Shown one piece after another: positions 19,992-29,619 of a stretch of 64,000 nucleotides of DNA. The DNA is taken from NCBI RefSeq assembly GCF_000332135.1, contig NZ_KB235896.1, positions 2,367,403 to 2,431,402 on the forward strand. Reading direction: 5' to 3'. Each line of letters begins with the position of its first letter. The stretch's first letter is position 1. The position numbers and the translations under genes are program-made. The notes under the pieces are model-generated. The model saw nothing but the letters and a program-made list of their open reading frames with translations. It did no database searches and was not told where the DNA came from. Origin of the DNA: Anabaena sp. PCC 7108 (GTDB lineage Bacteria; Cyanobacteriota; Cyanobacteriia; Cyanobacteriales; Nostocaceae).

Positions 19992-21768
19992 TATTATTAG
20001 CCTCTTGTTGTTGAGATTTTGCAAGTTGGAAAGGAACGATGGAAAACATCCGGTCTTCGCTATACAGTCGGATCAATTCTTGGGTGATTGCCCCGTCGTC
20101 GATCCTTCTAGGTAATGCTTTCCCAGGACGAAATGTCAGCATTAGCTTACGCAAGCTAAGTGCTAACCAGTCCCCGCTGGCAAAGAAGTCTCCCAGATGG
20201 TTGCGGTTATGAAGCCACGTATGCACACAAGCAGCCGCTACGTGCATGACGCAGTATTGTTTCGCCATATCGAATAATTCTGGCGATTGCTCATGGCCAA
20301 ACTGGAAGTTGGAAGCTGTAACCTGCTGATCAAAAGCATTTAGCTCCTCCTGTACCATTTCTGTGAAGGTGATGATTTGGTACAGAATATCTGGGTCAAG
20401 GTTAGAGTCAGACTTCAAGTCTTGCAGAGATGTTAATGCCAGGTCTAACCCTTGCAGGACATCATCTCCACCTCGATTTACCAGTTCCAGTTTTTTGCCA
20501 TCAAATGCTGGTAAAGGCTGGGTTTGATCAAAAGTGATTGCCAGCCGTTTTTGTAGTGCTTCTGGATTGCGTCCAGCGTTTTTGGTGCGCGATTTAGCTA
20601 ACTGACGCAATTGCAATAGCAGAGCATGAAGATTTACGACGGTGCTGCCATCAAACATACTGATAATGGCGTTATCTCGTAAAACTTTTTGGAAAATTCC
20701 CCATTCGTGAGCTTCACGCATATAAAAACGTGAGCCGAGAACTACGGAAACGTTCTGCACCACTGTTTCCAAAGTTGTGGTGACAAAGTATTTGACGACT
20801 GCGGACCAAACACTGATTTGCTCTGGAATGGAGTTAAATCCACGGGCTACTCCAATGGTGGCACAGTCACAAATTAAAATATCTAGAAACGCATCGGTGA
20901 GAGTGCGTTTGGGTTGGGGCATATCGAAAACTGTTTTGCCATACAATTTGCGGTCTAGGGCAAATTTGAGGGTGGTACGCAATGCTGTATCTGCGGCACC
21001 TTGAGAAAAGGCTGCACATAGCGCCCTGGTAATTTGAAAGCCTTTCAGTGCTAGTTCTAATCCTAGTCCTTCTGCTCCCAACCGCATTGATTCGGGAATA
21101 AAACAGTTATCAAAGCGAATACCACTCATATCCGAACCCCGTACCCCATGAGTCAGGATTTTGGGGAGGTGGCTATAGTTAGCTGGGTCAATTTTGCTCT
21201 TTTCTACCATGAATAAGGAAAGGCTACGCGCCCCACCTGCTTCATCAGTTCTGGCTAATACGAAAGATACTCCAGAGATAGTGGCACGATTAATTGGCCA
21301 TTTTTCCCCATTCATGATGTAGCCACCAGGAACTTTCGTGGCTTGCATATCACCAGCTAATAAATCGCTACCATGTGCTTTTTCCGAATAAGCTAGGCAC
21401 ATAGCACCGTCGGCATCTTTCATGAAGCTGGAAAGAGTCTGTTTTTGTTCCTCTGTCCCTGCCATCCATGTTAAATATGACCAAAACATGGTAGTGAATG
21501 CGATCGCTGCGGTTTGATCTCGCCGAGATAAGACCCGCACAAAAGATATAAATTCATCAAAGGTTGTGAATTCGCCCCCGCACTCTGTGGGGATGTAATA
21601 GTGTTGGAGTTTCCAGTTATAGAGCCATTGGATAATTTCGTGGGGAAATTCTTCTTTTTCATCCAGGTCTATAACCTGTTTGAATGACATCATACTGTCT
21701 GGATTGCCAGGATGACCTAAATCCTGTTCTAGTCTTTGGGCAACCCAATATTGCTTTAATGGCTGCAT
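19960..21768 (-). CDS. Acyl-CoA/ACP dehydrogenase family protein
   Basis: The 602-residue protein has the acyl-CoA dehydrogenase fold: helical N-terminal domain (1-125), beta domain with CLAYSEKAHGSDL and GYIMNGEKWPI, flavin-contact region around FDRKLYG-like LDRKLYGKTVF, and a C-terminal helical domain. It is longer than classical enzymes (~380-400) by a C-terminal extension of about 200 residues. At the usual catalytic Glu position (YEGT) it has Asp373 (MFDGST). Placed between a fatty acyl-AMP ligase and an ACP, it most likely introduces a double bond into the ACP-bound acyl chain. The ACP gene start overlaps its 3' end. Confidence 0.83.
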   Translation of the reverse strand: MQPLKQYWVAQRLEQDLGHPGNPDSMMSFKQVIDLDEKEEFPHEIIQWLYNWKLQHYYIPTECGGEFTTFDEFISFVRVLSRRDQTAAIAFTTMFWSYLTWMAGTEEQKQTLSSFMKDADGAMCLAYSEKAHGSDLLAGDMQATKVPGGYIMNGEKWPINRATISGVSFVLARTDEAGGARSLSLFMVEKSKIDPANYSHLPKILTHGVRGSDMSGIRFDNCFIPESMRLGAEGLGLELALKGFQITRALCAAFSQGAADTALRTTLKFALDRKLYGKTVFDMPQPKRTLTDAFLDILICDCATIGVARGFNSIPEQISVWSAVVKYFVTTTLETVVQNVSVVLGSRFYMREAHEWGIFQKVLRDNAIISMFDGSTVVNLHALLLQLRQLAKSRTKNAGRNPEALQKRLAITFDQTQPLPAFDGKKLELVNRGGDDVLQGLDLALTSLQDLKSDSNLDPDILYQIITFTEMVQEELNAFDQQVTASNFQFGHEQSPELFDMAKQYCVMHVAAACVHTWLHNRNHLGDFFASGDWLALSLRKLMLTFRPGKALPRRIDDGAITQELIRLYSEDRMFSIVPFQLAKSQQQEANNNATSTLQLQS

Positions 21769-21778
21769 AGTGTTTTCT

Positions 21779-23584
21779 TTAGGAGGTAATTTGCACTTGA
21801 TCTAGCAAGGAATCGATTTCATCTGATAATTTACGGAAGTTGGCGTTAAATTTAGGGTTTTCACTCCAGTTAGCTAATACTCCTAATTCACCTGCGAGGA
21901 AACTGGCTTTACAAGCCCGGCGCTGAATTTTGCCACTAGAGGTTTTGAGGACATTACCCGGCTTGGCGAGAACAACCGCGTAGACTTGAAGTTCATGAAT
22001 TTCGGCGATCGCTTGCTGAATGCTGCTAATTACCTCTTCTGGGTTAAAATCTTCGGGATTGCGTTTGACTTCCTGCACTATTACCAGTCGCTCAACTGCA
22101 TCTACATCTATGGAGAAGGCTGCACCATAGTCGGGACGGAGGCAAGGATGAAGTTGCTGCACTGTCCACTCTAGGTCTTGAGGATAGTGGTTAGTACCCC
22201 GGATAATAATCAGGTCTTTAATCCGTCCAGTGATAAATAATTCACCATTTTTCATAAAACCCAGATCGCCTGTCCGTAGAAATGGTCCCTCCTTGTTATC
22301 GGCTGTATAAGCACGGAAGGTACTTTCACTTTCTTCGGGGCGATGCCAATAACCGTCTGCTACACTGGGGTCAGATACCCAAACTTCTCCGACTTCATCA
22401 AGTTGGCAACTGGTGAGTGTGTCGGGGTTAACAATTGCTACTTTGGTATCACAAACTAATTGACCACATCCAGGAATAGCCCGTACTCCTTCTCCCCAAG
22501 CTGTGGCTTCAACAATTTTGTTTCTTTCAATTTCTGATGTTTTGACTAGGCAGAGTACAGGCGGTTTTTCTCTGGGACTTGTTGATACTAAAAGTGTGTT
22601 TTCTGCTAATCCATAAGCGGGGGCGAAGGTTTCCCAACGGAATCCACAAGGAGCAAATTTTTCAAAGAACTCTTCTAACACCCTGGGATTGATTGGTTCT
22701 GCCGCATTACCTGCCGCTACCCAACTGCTGAGATTGAGGCTATCCAGTTGCACGTCGGTGACACGCCCAACACATTGCTCATAGGCAAAGTTGGGAGCTT
22801 GACTGTGTGTACCCCGATAGCGCGAAATGGCATTAAGCCAACGAAATGGTTGTTTGATAAAAGCTAGAGGGGACATTACGTAGCAAGGATGACCGTTGTA
22901 CAGTGGCACAGTTAATCCTTCTACTAGCCCGTAATCATGGAAGTAAGGCATCCAAGTGATGGAAACACTTTGTGCATCATAGCCACAGGCTTTTTGTAAA
23001 TAGCCGCAATGGTGCATGATGTTGTGATGATTGATCATCACTCCTTTGGGAGTGGAAGTAGACCCAGATGTGTATTGCAGATATGCCAGGGTCTCTGGGC
23101 TAACTTGAGGATCTTGCCACTGGTCTGCCAGTTCTAAGTCAATGTCTTCAGTGACTATCCAATTTATTTGCTGAAATTCGGGAAAATCTAATTCTGCTTC
23201 TTGTAAAATACTTAAAAACCGCTTAGTGGTTAGGGCAAAGGCAGCATTTGCATCTTTGACGATTGCCCGTAACCGAGGCAATGCTCGCTTTAGTCTTCCT
23301 GCATCGGGTGGTGGTACTGGTATCGCTATCACACCGCCATAAAGACTACCCAAAAAAGCTGCTATGACATCCAGTCCTTGAGGATAAAGCAATAATGCCC
23401 GCTCGCCTTTGCCATTGTGTTGCTGTAAAAGTGCGCCTATGGCACGGGCTTGACGGTCAAGTTCTCCGTAGGTTAACTTGGCTCCTTCTGTTTTTCCATC
23501 AATGAGAAACATATAAGCGAGCTTGTCCATCTCATGGGTAGCACGCCAGCGTAGTAGTTCGACCAAGGTAGAGATGTTTGTCAT
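21779..23584 (-). CDS. Fatty acyl-AMP ligase (FAAL)
   Basis: The adenylate-forming enzyme (601 residues from ATG 23584; a TTG two codons earlier is also open) has the P-loop TSGSTSTPKGV, the FAAL-typical WMPYFHDYGLVEG, AYGLAENTL, the FAAL insertion region, RTGDLGF and the GTNHYPQDLE and SSGKIQRR ends. FAALs activate free fatty acids as adenylates and load them on ACP rather than CoA. It is the first gene of a five-gene minus-strand operon (10 bp to the dehydrogenase). A 630-bp gap separates it from chlP and should carry the promoter. Confidence 0.9.
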   Translation of the reverse strand: MTNISTLVELLRWRATHEMDKLAYMFLIDGKTEGAKLTYGELDRQARAIGALLQQHNGKGERALLLYPQGLDVIAAFLGSLYGGVIAIPVPPPDAGRLKRALPRLRAIVKDANAAFALTTKRFLSILQEAELDFPEFQQINWIVTEDIDLELADQWQDPQVSPETLAYLQYTSGSTSTPKGVMINHHNIMHHCGYLQKACGYDAQSVSITWMPYFHDYGLVEGLTVPLYNGHPCYVMSPLAFIKQPFRWLNAISRYRGTHSQAPNFAYEQCVGRVTDVQLDSLNLSSWVAAGNAAEPINPRVLEEFFEKFAPCGFRWETFAPAYGLAENTLLVSTSPREKPPVLCLVKTSEIERNKIVEATAWGEGVRAIPGCGQLVCDTKVAIVNPDTLTSCQLDEVGEVWVSDPSVADGYWHRPEESESTFRAYTADNKEGPFLRTGDLGFMKNGELFITGRIKDLIIIRGTNHYPQDLEWTVQQLHPCLRPDYGAAFSIDVDAVERLVIVQEVKRNPEDFNPEEVISSIQQAIAEIHELQVYAVVLAKPGNVLKTSSGKIQRRACKASFLAGELGVLANWSENPKFNANFRKLSDEIDSLLDQVQITS

Positions 23585-24215
23585 TAGCAAAATTTGGGTA
23601 GCGAGGCATTAAGTCATTTCACGACTCCGCAAAAACTGGGAGGATATGAAATTTATGAACCCTTACAACATAGCTCCTGTGTATGGAGTAATACTGTATA
23701 GTTATAGTTATGTGTTTAATAAATTCGGCTCTGCGTCAATTATACTCAATACTGACATATAAAACCCCCTTACTGGAGTATTTTCTCGGTGTTTTCACTA
23801 AAAAAATAAATTTAACCTCCTCTAGTAATTTCCTATTTCAGTGTATGTCTGTGGCATAAGTATTGTTTTGAAAGGATTTATCATAATTTTGACGATGTAG
23901 AGATGAGAGACTATGATAAATTTTTCATGAAAATTATTTTATAGGTGATAAATTCCTACCTTTGTATGGTAAGTGAATTTTTGGGAACCTACCTATTTTG
24001 GTTATAGTAGCTAAAATACCCACCCTCGCTTGCGAAGATGGGTAATATTATAAAGTGCTGTTAGCTTTGTTCTGTACGAGATGCTAAGTTCTACTTTTCG
24101 GAAAAGGCTACGTAAACAGAGCTTTTACCCCTTGCTGAGTATAAACCTATCTGCTTCAAGGTTTTGAGCAATCAACGGATAAGCTTTATCTCGATCTTGC
24201 TGTCTTGAACTAAGG
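23585..24215. other. Intergenic region upstream of the FAAL operon
   Basis: No convincing gene. The AT-rich part next to 23590-23960 should hold the operon promoter (not identified). A stem-loop at 24017-24044 is annotated separately. Confidence 0.4.
24017..24044 (-). terminator. Hairpin downstream of chlP
   Basis: TACCCA (24017-24022) pairs with TGGGTA (24039-24044), and TCGC/GCGA pair inside. On the minus strand it is followed by TATTTTAG, a weak T-tract, about 170 bp after the chlP stop. Confidence 0.4.
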
Positions 24216-25436
24216 TTAGGGAGCTAGAGCGTTACCCCGAATTAAGCTACCAATGGTTTTGGCAGTAATTTTTAGTTGGGTGATAGGATTAGCTGGAACC
24301 ACGGTTTTATACAAGTAACTATCGAATGTTAGTTTTTGTACATCCATGTCACCACACATCTCTACAAATGCCTCACGGGTAGCATCGGAACGATAGAAGA
24401 CACTTTGGAGAATGTCTAATACCTTGTAGGTGAGTCCGTATTTCTTATCCCAACGCTTCAGGTAAATCTTGAGGTCGCCTTCTGTGGGAATTCGCGCACC
24501 ACTGTTGGAAGCTTCGACAATGGTTTCAGCACACATCCGCCCTGATTTAGCGGCAAAATAGATACCTTCTCCAGAAGACTTGGTAACATAACCAGCCGCA
24601 TCTCCTACTAAAGCTATACGTCCCACAACACGACGAGGACGGGGATGTTCGGGAATGGGATGCGCTTCTACTTTGATGATTTTACCGCCGGCTAATTTTT
24701 CAGAAGCACGGGCGCGGATGCCGGCTTGCAGGTTTTTGATACTGGCTTTGTTGACGTGCATTGTACCAGTACCTACTGCTACGTGGTCATACTTGGGAAA
24801 TACCCAAGCGTAAAAGTCAGTAGAAACATCATCGCCAACGTACATTTCGGCGAGGTCGTTATAGTAGTCCATTTTGTCTTGGGGTAGACGAATGCGTTCT
24901 TGGAAAGCGATCGCATAATTATAATCCCCTGCATCCATTTCCTTAGCAATGCGGGAATTTGCACCATCAGCCCCGATTACTAAATCCACTTTTAGGGTTT
25001 TGCCAATCCCCTGCGCCCCACCTTCTGTATGGTCAACATAATGAATGGTATAGGGGTCTGAGTTATTTGTGGGTATATCAAGTTTATGAACTGTGGCATT
25101 AATTAAAATTGCGCCTAATTTGGCCGCCCGGTCGCGGAGGAATCCATCCAGCACTTCCCGGCGGCACATTCCTATATATTCATCTTCATTTATTAAATTG
25201 ATATCAACCTCACGATTTGAAGGCGAAATCATTTTCATCTTCCGCACTCGACGGTCGATGATTTCTGGTGGTAGGTCAAATTCACTCACCATACAGAGGG
25301 GAATGGCTCCCCCGCATGGTTTGGCGTTATCGAGCTTGCGCTCAATTAGGTAAGTTTCAATTCCAGCTTTTGCCAATGTCTCAGCGGCAGATGAACCAGC
25401 TGGGCCTGAACCAACAACTGCAACCCGTAGTGTCAA
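24216..25436 (-). CDS. chlP: ChlP: geranylgeranyl diphosphate/geranylgeranyl-chlorophyll reductase
   Basis: The enzyme reduces the geranylgeranyl group to phytyl for chlorophyll, tocopherol and phylloquinone. It shows the FAD-binding RVAVVGSGPAGSSAAE, the CGGAIP substrate-side motif and GDAAGYVTKSSGEGIYFA. The open frame extends to ATG 25577, but a TTG at 25436 gives 406 residues, the usual ChlP length, begins just before the conserved TLRVAVVG, and has GGGAG nine bases upstream; I prefer it. It diverges from the YidD-like gene. Confidence 0.92.
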   Translation of the reverse strand: MTLRVAVVGSGPAGSSAAETLAKAGIETYLIERKLDNAKPCGGAIPLCMVSEFDLPPEIIDRRVRKMKMISPSNREVDINLINEDEYIGMCRREVLDGFLRDRAAKLGAILINATVHKLDIPTNNSDPYTIHYVDHTEGGAQGIGKTLKVDLVIGADGANSRIAKEMDAGDYNYAIAFQERIRLPQDKMDYYNDLAEMYVGDDVSTDFYAWVFPKYDHVAVGTGTMHVNKASIKNLQAGIRARASEKLAGGKIIKVEAHPIPEHPRPRRVVGRIALVGDAAGYVTKSSGEGIYFAAKSGRMCAETIVEASNSGARIPTEGDLKIYLKRWDKKYGLTYKVLDILQSVFYRSDATREAFVEMCGDMDVQKLTFDSYLYKTVVPANPITQLKITAKTIGSLIRGNALAP

Positions 25437-25648
25437 AGGTTTTCTCCCAATCTTCACATTTACCCAAAGCATCGTATCACGGTATTTTGGTTGATTTGGC
25501 GCTTTCCCTTCAGGTTTTGAGAAAAATGCAATATTCCTTAATATTTCGATATAAAAACTGAGGTTAAAAACCGTCATTAGGATTTATGACTAGATATTAG
25601 TTGATGGTAACTAGAAGAATTAACTATTTCATACAGACCTGAAAAAAT

Positions 25649-26167
25649 ATGCAAGTTTCAGTTTGGGATTCTTTTACTAGAAAAGTTGGTGTTTCCGCAA
25701 TTACTGGGTATCAACAACATATTTCCCCTTATAAAGGCTTTACGTGCGCTCACCGAGTTTTGTATGGTGGTGATTCTTGCTCTGGTTACATTAAGCGGGT
25801 AATTGCTCAGGAAGGGTTAAAAGCTGGATGTGCCAAGTCCCGTGTGAGATTTCAAAGTTGTAAACAAGCAAATAGAATTCTCAAATCCCAAGCGGAGGAA
25901 CTAGAACCACCAACAACAGATGAAGATCAGCAAAAAAAGAAACCTCAGCCAATTGCTCCCAAACCATCTTGTCAAAATAATTTTGATGCTGTGGATTTAG
26001 GAATTAATTGTGCTGAAATAAGTGGTGATTGTCCAGAAATGCTGAATCTGGTTGATTGTAGTTCTCTAGAATGTGGTGCTATGGATTGTAGTGCGGTTGA
26101 TTGCAGTTCTCTAGATTGTAGCGTTGCTGATTGTAGTTTTCTCGATTGTGGTGGTTGTAGTTGGTAA
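25649..26167 (+). CDS. YidD-like protein with cysteine-rich pentapeptide tail
   Basis: Residues 10-75 resemble the YidD/haemolytic (DUF37) domain: YQQHISPYKGFTCAH, SCSGY and a C-terminal SCKQANRIL in the positions of the family's Cys motifs. YidD is linked to membrane protein insertion with YidC. A hydrophilic Lys/Pro linker (80-115) leads to a tail of about 40 residues built of CSxLD-type pentapeptides (DCSAV, DCSSL, DCSVA, DCSFL, ending CGGCSW). The tail is not part of normal YidD. I do not know its function; metal or thiol chemistry is a guess. Confidence 0.68.
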   Translation: MQVSVWDSFTRKVGVSAITGYQQHISPYKGFTCAHRVLYGGDSCSGYIKRVIAQEGLKAGCAKSRVRFQSCKQANRILKSQAEELEPPTTDEDQQKKKPQPIAPKPSCQNNFDAVDLGINCAEISGDCPEMLNLVDCSSLECGAMDCSAVDCSSLDCSVADCSFLDCGGCSW

Positions 26168-26252
26168 TTTTCTGCAATCAATTCTGAATATGATATAAAT
26201 ATACAGTAGTCCTACCCGTAAACCGTAGATTAATAGCAGAGGTATAAAACCA

Positions 26253-27269
26253 GTGGGCATAGTAGTTGAGAATGTCTCTAAGCAATTTGGTAGTTTCCAA
26301 GCCGTTGATCAAGTGAGTTTAGAAATTAACAGTGGTTCACTGGTGGCTTTACTCGGTCCATCTGGGTCTGGTAAATCTACCCTGCTGCGGTTAATATCCG
26401 GTCTAGAAATGCCCGATAGTGGCAAAATATTATTGACTGGGAAGGATGCAACATATCAAAGTGTGCAAGAACGAAATATTGGCTTTGTATTCCAGCACTA
26501 TGCTCTATTTAAGCATTTAACTGTGCGACAAAATATCGCCTTTGGTTTAGAAATTCGTAAAGCACCGCAAAAGAAGATTAAGGGAAGGGTCGAGCAGTTA
26601 TTAGAATTGGTCCAATTAAGTGGATTAGGCGATCGCTATCCGTCACAACTTTCTGGTGGACAAAGACAACGGGTAGCCTTAGCTAGAGCATTGGCTGTAG
26701 AACCGAATGTATTATTATTAGATGAACCATTTGGCGCATTAGATGCCAAAGTCCGTAAAGATTTACGCGCTTGGTTACGTCGTCTCCATGATGAGGTTCA
26801 TGTTACCACAGTTTTCGTTACCCACGACCAAGAAGAAGCAATGGAAGTGGCAGATGAAATCGTGGTGATGAATAAAGGCAAAGTTGAACAGGTAGGGACT
26901 CCAGCGCAAATTTACGACCATCCTGCGTCAGCATTTGTGATGAGTTTTATTGGACCTGTAAATGTTTTACCCAGTTCTTCCAAGATTTTTCAAAGCAGCG
27001 GTTTCGATTCGGTTAACCCAGAAGTATTTCTGCGTCCACAAGATGTAATTGTGGAAAGAGTTGCTAACGGTACAACCGCACCTGCTAAAGTTAACCGTGT
27101 GATTCATTTGGGTTGGGAAATTCAAGTAGAATTAGCATTAGATGATGGACAAATGGTGACAGCGCATTTAACACGTGATCGCTTTGATGAGTTAAAATTA
27201 AAACCGCAAGAACGTGTGTATGTAAAACCCAAAGATGCTAAATCTTTCCCACTTTATTATTCTATTTAA
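26253..27269 (+). CDS. cysA: CysA: sulfate/thiosulfate ABC transporter ATPase
   Basis: The 338-residue ABC ATPase has Walker [10 protein letters not shown] (35-43), Q-loop FQHYALF, signature LSGGQRQRV, Walker [12 protein letters not shown] and the His-switch VTHDQ, then a TOBE-type C-terminal domain (about 240-338). The NVLPSS and FLRPQDV segments are characteristic of CysA rather than sugar or molybdate ATPases. The start is GTG 26253, preceded by AGAGG. No permease or binding protein genes adjoin, so it works with partners encoded elsewhere. Confidence 0.85.
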   Translation: MGIVVENVSKQFGSFQAVDQVSLEINSGSLVALLGPSGSGKSTLLRLISGLEMPDSGKILLTGKDATYQSVQERNIGFVFQHYALFKHLTVRQNIAFGLEIRKAPQKKIKGRVEQLLELVQLSGLGDRYPSQLSGGQRQRVALARALAVEPNVLLLDEPFGALDAKVRKDLRAWLRRLHDEVHVTTVFVTHDQEEAMEVADEIVVMNKGKVEQVGTPAQIYDHPASAFVMSFIGPVNVLPSSSKIFQSSGFDSVNPEVFLRPQDVIVERVANGTTAPAKVNRVIHLGWEIQVELALDDGQMVTAHLTRDRFDELKLKPQERVYVKPKDAKSFPLYYSI

Positions 27270-27453
27270 AGGAATTTCCAAACTAAATCTAGGAGCATGG
27301 TTTAGGTTGCATTAGTAAAGAATTGTCTCCCTTTTGACCTGCTCCATTTTCCCTATAGTCCCCAAGAAATAAACTATCAACCTTAGAGCTGATTATATCA
27401 AGTCTGTTTAATTGCTGATCAAAAAAACTCTCCTCATTAGCTCTAATAATAAG

Positions 27454-27506
27454 TGTTCAACCTGACAAGATATTAGGGGTTGAACATTCGATATTGGGTA
27501 ATCGAA
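27454..27506. other. Two consecutive stem-loops after cysA
   Basis: TGTTCAACC (27454-27462) pairs with GGTTGAACA (27478-27486), and TTCGAT (27487-27492) pairs with ATCGAA (27501-27506), followed by TAGTTTT. They lie in the 298-bp gap between cysA and the WD40 gene and may end cysA transcription. No other feature was seen in this gap. Confidence 0.5.
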
Positions 27507-27567
27507 TAGTTTTAATACCAATATCATAATCTATACACTGATAACATCAACCAATAAAATTGACATA

Positions 27568-29586
27568 ATGAAGTTGACAAAAATAGTAAATAGTCAACTG
27601 AAACATTCTATGGCATTTGATACTGTTGGTGCTGCTGTCGGTTTTGTTACTCATACCACGAATCGCATTATATCAGCGTTTATTAACCAAACTCTTGTTC
27701 AGGAAAATATCGTTAATTTACCTGCTAAAGTTCAAGAAGTTAGACAAGATCAGCGAGTACTTCAGGCAGAAATTGACTATTACAATCGTCGAGAAGCCAG
27801 AAAAAAAGAATTCTTACAAATTGAAAAAACAGGTTTAGATGCAGATTTACCAATTTCAGCAGATCAAGAGGTAAAGAATGCAAGATTACAGCAAATTAAG
27901 CAAGAAGAAATAGAAGATAGGAGCAAGTTAAGCGTCTTATATCTAGACTTAAGTAGAGAAGCAACTGCTAATGAAATTGGTATTAAACAGAAAGAAATTC
28001 AGGGAATTTTTGACCAGCAGAAGTGGCCGGGTGTGTTAAGTCGTGATGAAGCACAAAGAATTTTTGTAGATGAACAGAAGAAACCACGGTTATTAATGTT
28101 AGTTCCTCCTCCAGATATTAGCGATGACTTTCCTATATCATTCCGCGATAGTCTCAAAAAAGAAATCCGTAATCAATTAAAACTATTTTTAGAGAAGTAT
28201 TATCCACTTGGTAGTGATTTCTGTCCTGTAGAATTTTATGGTAAATATTTTGAGCGCTCAGTTTTTGATGCTGAAGTCAAGCAGTTAGAAACGATTTTAT
28301 CCGCCGTACCAACAGCCATTATTTACACTGATATCACGGACCATGAAGTTTACTTTAATGTGAGATTTTGGGGACTACAAGAGCCAGTATCTTTATCCTT
28401 TGAACCTTTGGACTGGGAAGAACTCAAAAGACAACTTGAGGAAGCAGGAAGTGATGAAACTAAGAGTTTGCGAACAATTCGACAGACTATTGTGATTCTG
28501 CACAAGCTATTAGCAGCATTTTTAGCAGATTGGTATTACCTGAATATCAACCCTAATTATGAACCTCAGTTATTTAACTTAAGTTCAGATTTTCCTTCAA
28601 TATGGACTGATAAAATGATGGAAAAGCTCAAATTAATTAGGCAAACATATAGAAATATTTATAACAATGAATTGAAAATATTAGCTAATTCTCAAAAAGA
28701 AAGACCAAAATTTTGGCGCTGTGTGAATACACTTTACGGACATTCAGATCATATTTTTTCTGTTGCTGTCAACCCAGATGGCAAGACTTTTGCTAGTGGA
28801 AGTGCAGATAAAAGCATTAAGGTTTGGAATATAGAAACTGGTGAAATAATTCATACTTTAACTGGGCATTCAAACTATGTTCGCTCTGTTACCTTTTCCC
28901 ATGATGGCAAGATTATTGCCAGTGGTAGCGATGACAAAACATTTAAACTATGGCATTCTCTAAAAGGTAAAACATTTATTGAGCATTCAGATGGTGTAAA
29001 TTCAGTTGCTTTTAGTCCTGATAGTCAAACTTATGCCACTGCAAGTTTAGATAAAACAGTTAAAATATGGGATTTAATCAACGAAAAGTTAATTTATAAT
29101 CTGATTGCACATGAAAATTCTATTAACTCGATTGTCTTCAGTATTGATGGTCAACATCTAATTAGTGCTGGTTGTGATCAAAGTATCAAAATATGGAATG
29201 TAAGAACAGGCATGGTAGATACTACCATTGCCGATCATTCAGAGTCTATTAACACTATAGCTGTCAGCCCTGATGGGAAAACTTTTGCCACTGGTAGTGA
29301 CAATAACACAATTAAACTTTGGTATCTGGCTACGGGAGAGCTTATTAACACATTTGCTGGTCATACCGATTGTGTAAATAGTATTGCTTTTAGCCCTGAT
29401 GGTAAGACTTTAGCGAGTTGCAGTAATGATAAAACAATTAGGCTTTGGCATCTAGAGACCAAAGAATTGATTAATACTCTTGTAGAACATTCATTAAATG
29501 TTTATTGTGTAGCATTCAGTCCAGATGGAAAGACAATAGTTAGTGGCAGTGCTGATAATACTATCAAAATTTGGCAGTATAATTAA
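27568..29586 (+). CDS. WD40 beta-propeller protein with unassigned N-terminal domain
   Basis: From about residue 390 seven WD40 repeats follow one another (GH...SVAFSPDGKTxASGSxDKTIKxW pattern), enough for one complete propeller. The N-terminal ~380 residues start with a hydrophobic/amphipathic stretch (TVGAAVGFVTHTTNRIISAF), then a charged coiled-coil segment (about 50-130) and a globular part containing RLLMLVPPPDISDDFP and AIIYTDITDHEVYFNVRFWG. I do not recognise this part; it is not a NACHT, kinase or caspase domain. The protein is probably a scaffold. The gene is monocistronic. Confidence 0.8.
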   Translation: MKLTKIVNSQLKHSMAFDTVGAAVGFVTHTTNRIISAFINQTLVQENIVNLPAKVQEVRQDQRVLQAEIDYYNRREARKKEFLQIEKTGLDADLPISADQEVKNARLQQIKQEEIEDRSKLSVLYLDLSREATANEIGIKQKEIQGIFDQQKWPGVLSRDEAQRIFVDEQKKPRLLMLVPPPDISDDFPISFRDSLKKEIRNQLKLFLEKYYPLGSDFCPVEFYGKYFERSVFDAEVKQLETILSAVPTAIIYTDITDHEVYFNVRFWGLQEPVSLSFEPLDWEELKRQLEEAGSDETKSLRTIRQTIVILHKLLAAFLADWYYLNINPNYEPQLFNLSSDFPSIWTDKMMEKLKLIRQTYRNIYNNELKILANSQKERPKFWRCVNTLYGHSDHIFSVAVNPDGKTFASGSADKSIKVWNIETGEIIHTLTGHSNYVRSVTFSHDGKIIASGSDDKTFKLWHSLKGKTFIEHSDGVNSVAFSPDSQTYATASLDKTVKIWDLINEKLIYNLIAHENSINSIVFSIDGQHLISAGCDQSIKIWNVRTGMVDTTIADHSESINTIAVSPDGKTFATGSDNNTIKLWYLATGELINTFAGHTDCVNSIAFSPDGKTLASCSNDKTIRLWHLETKELINTLVEHSLNVYCVAFSPDGKTIVSGSADNTIKIWQYN

Positions 29587-29619
29587 TATTGTCAAGTTTT
29601 GATGCTGCTAAAGCTGGAA

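Noticed and set aside
25437-25577. Longer N-terminus for ChlP
   Set aside because: The added 47 residues are not part of the usual ChlP length, and GGGAG before TTG 25436 supports the short form.
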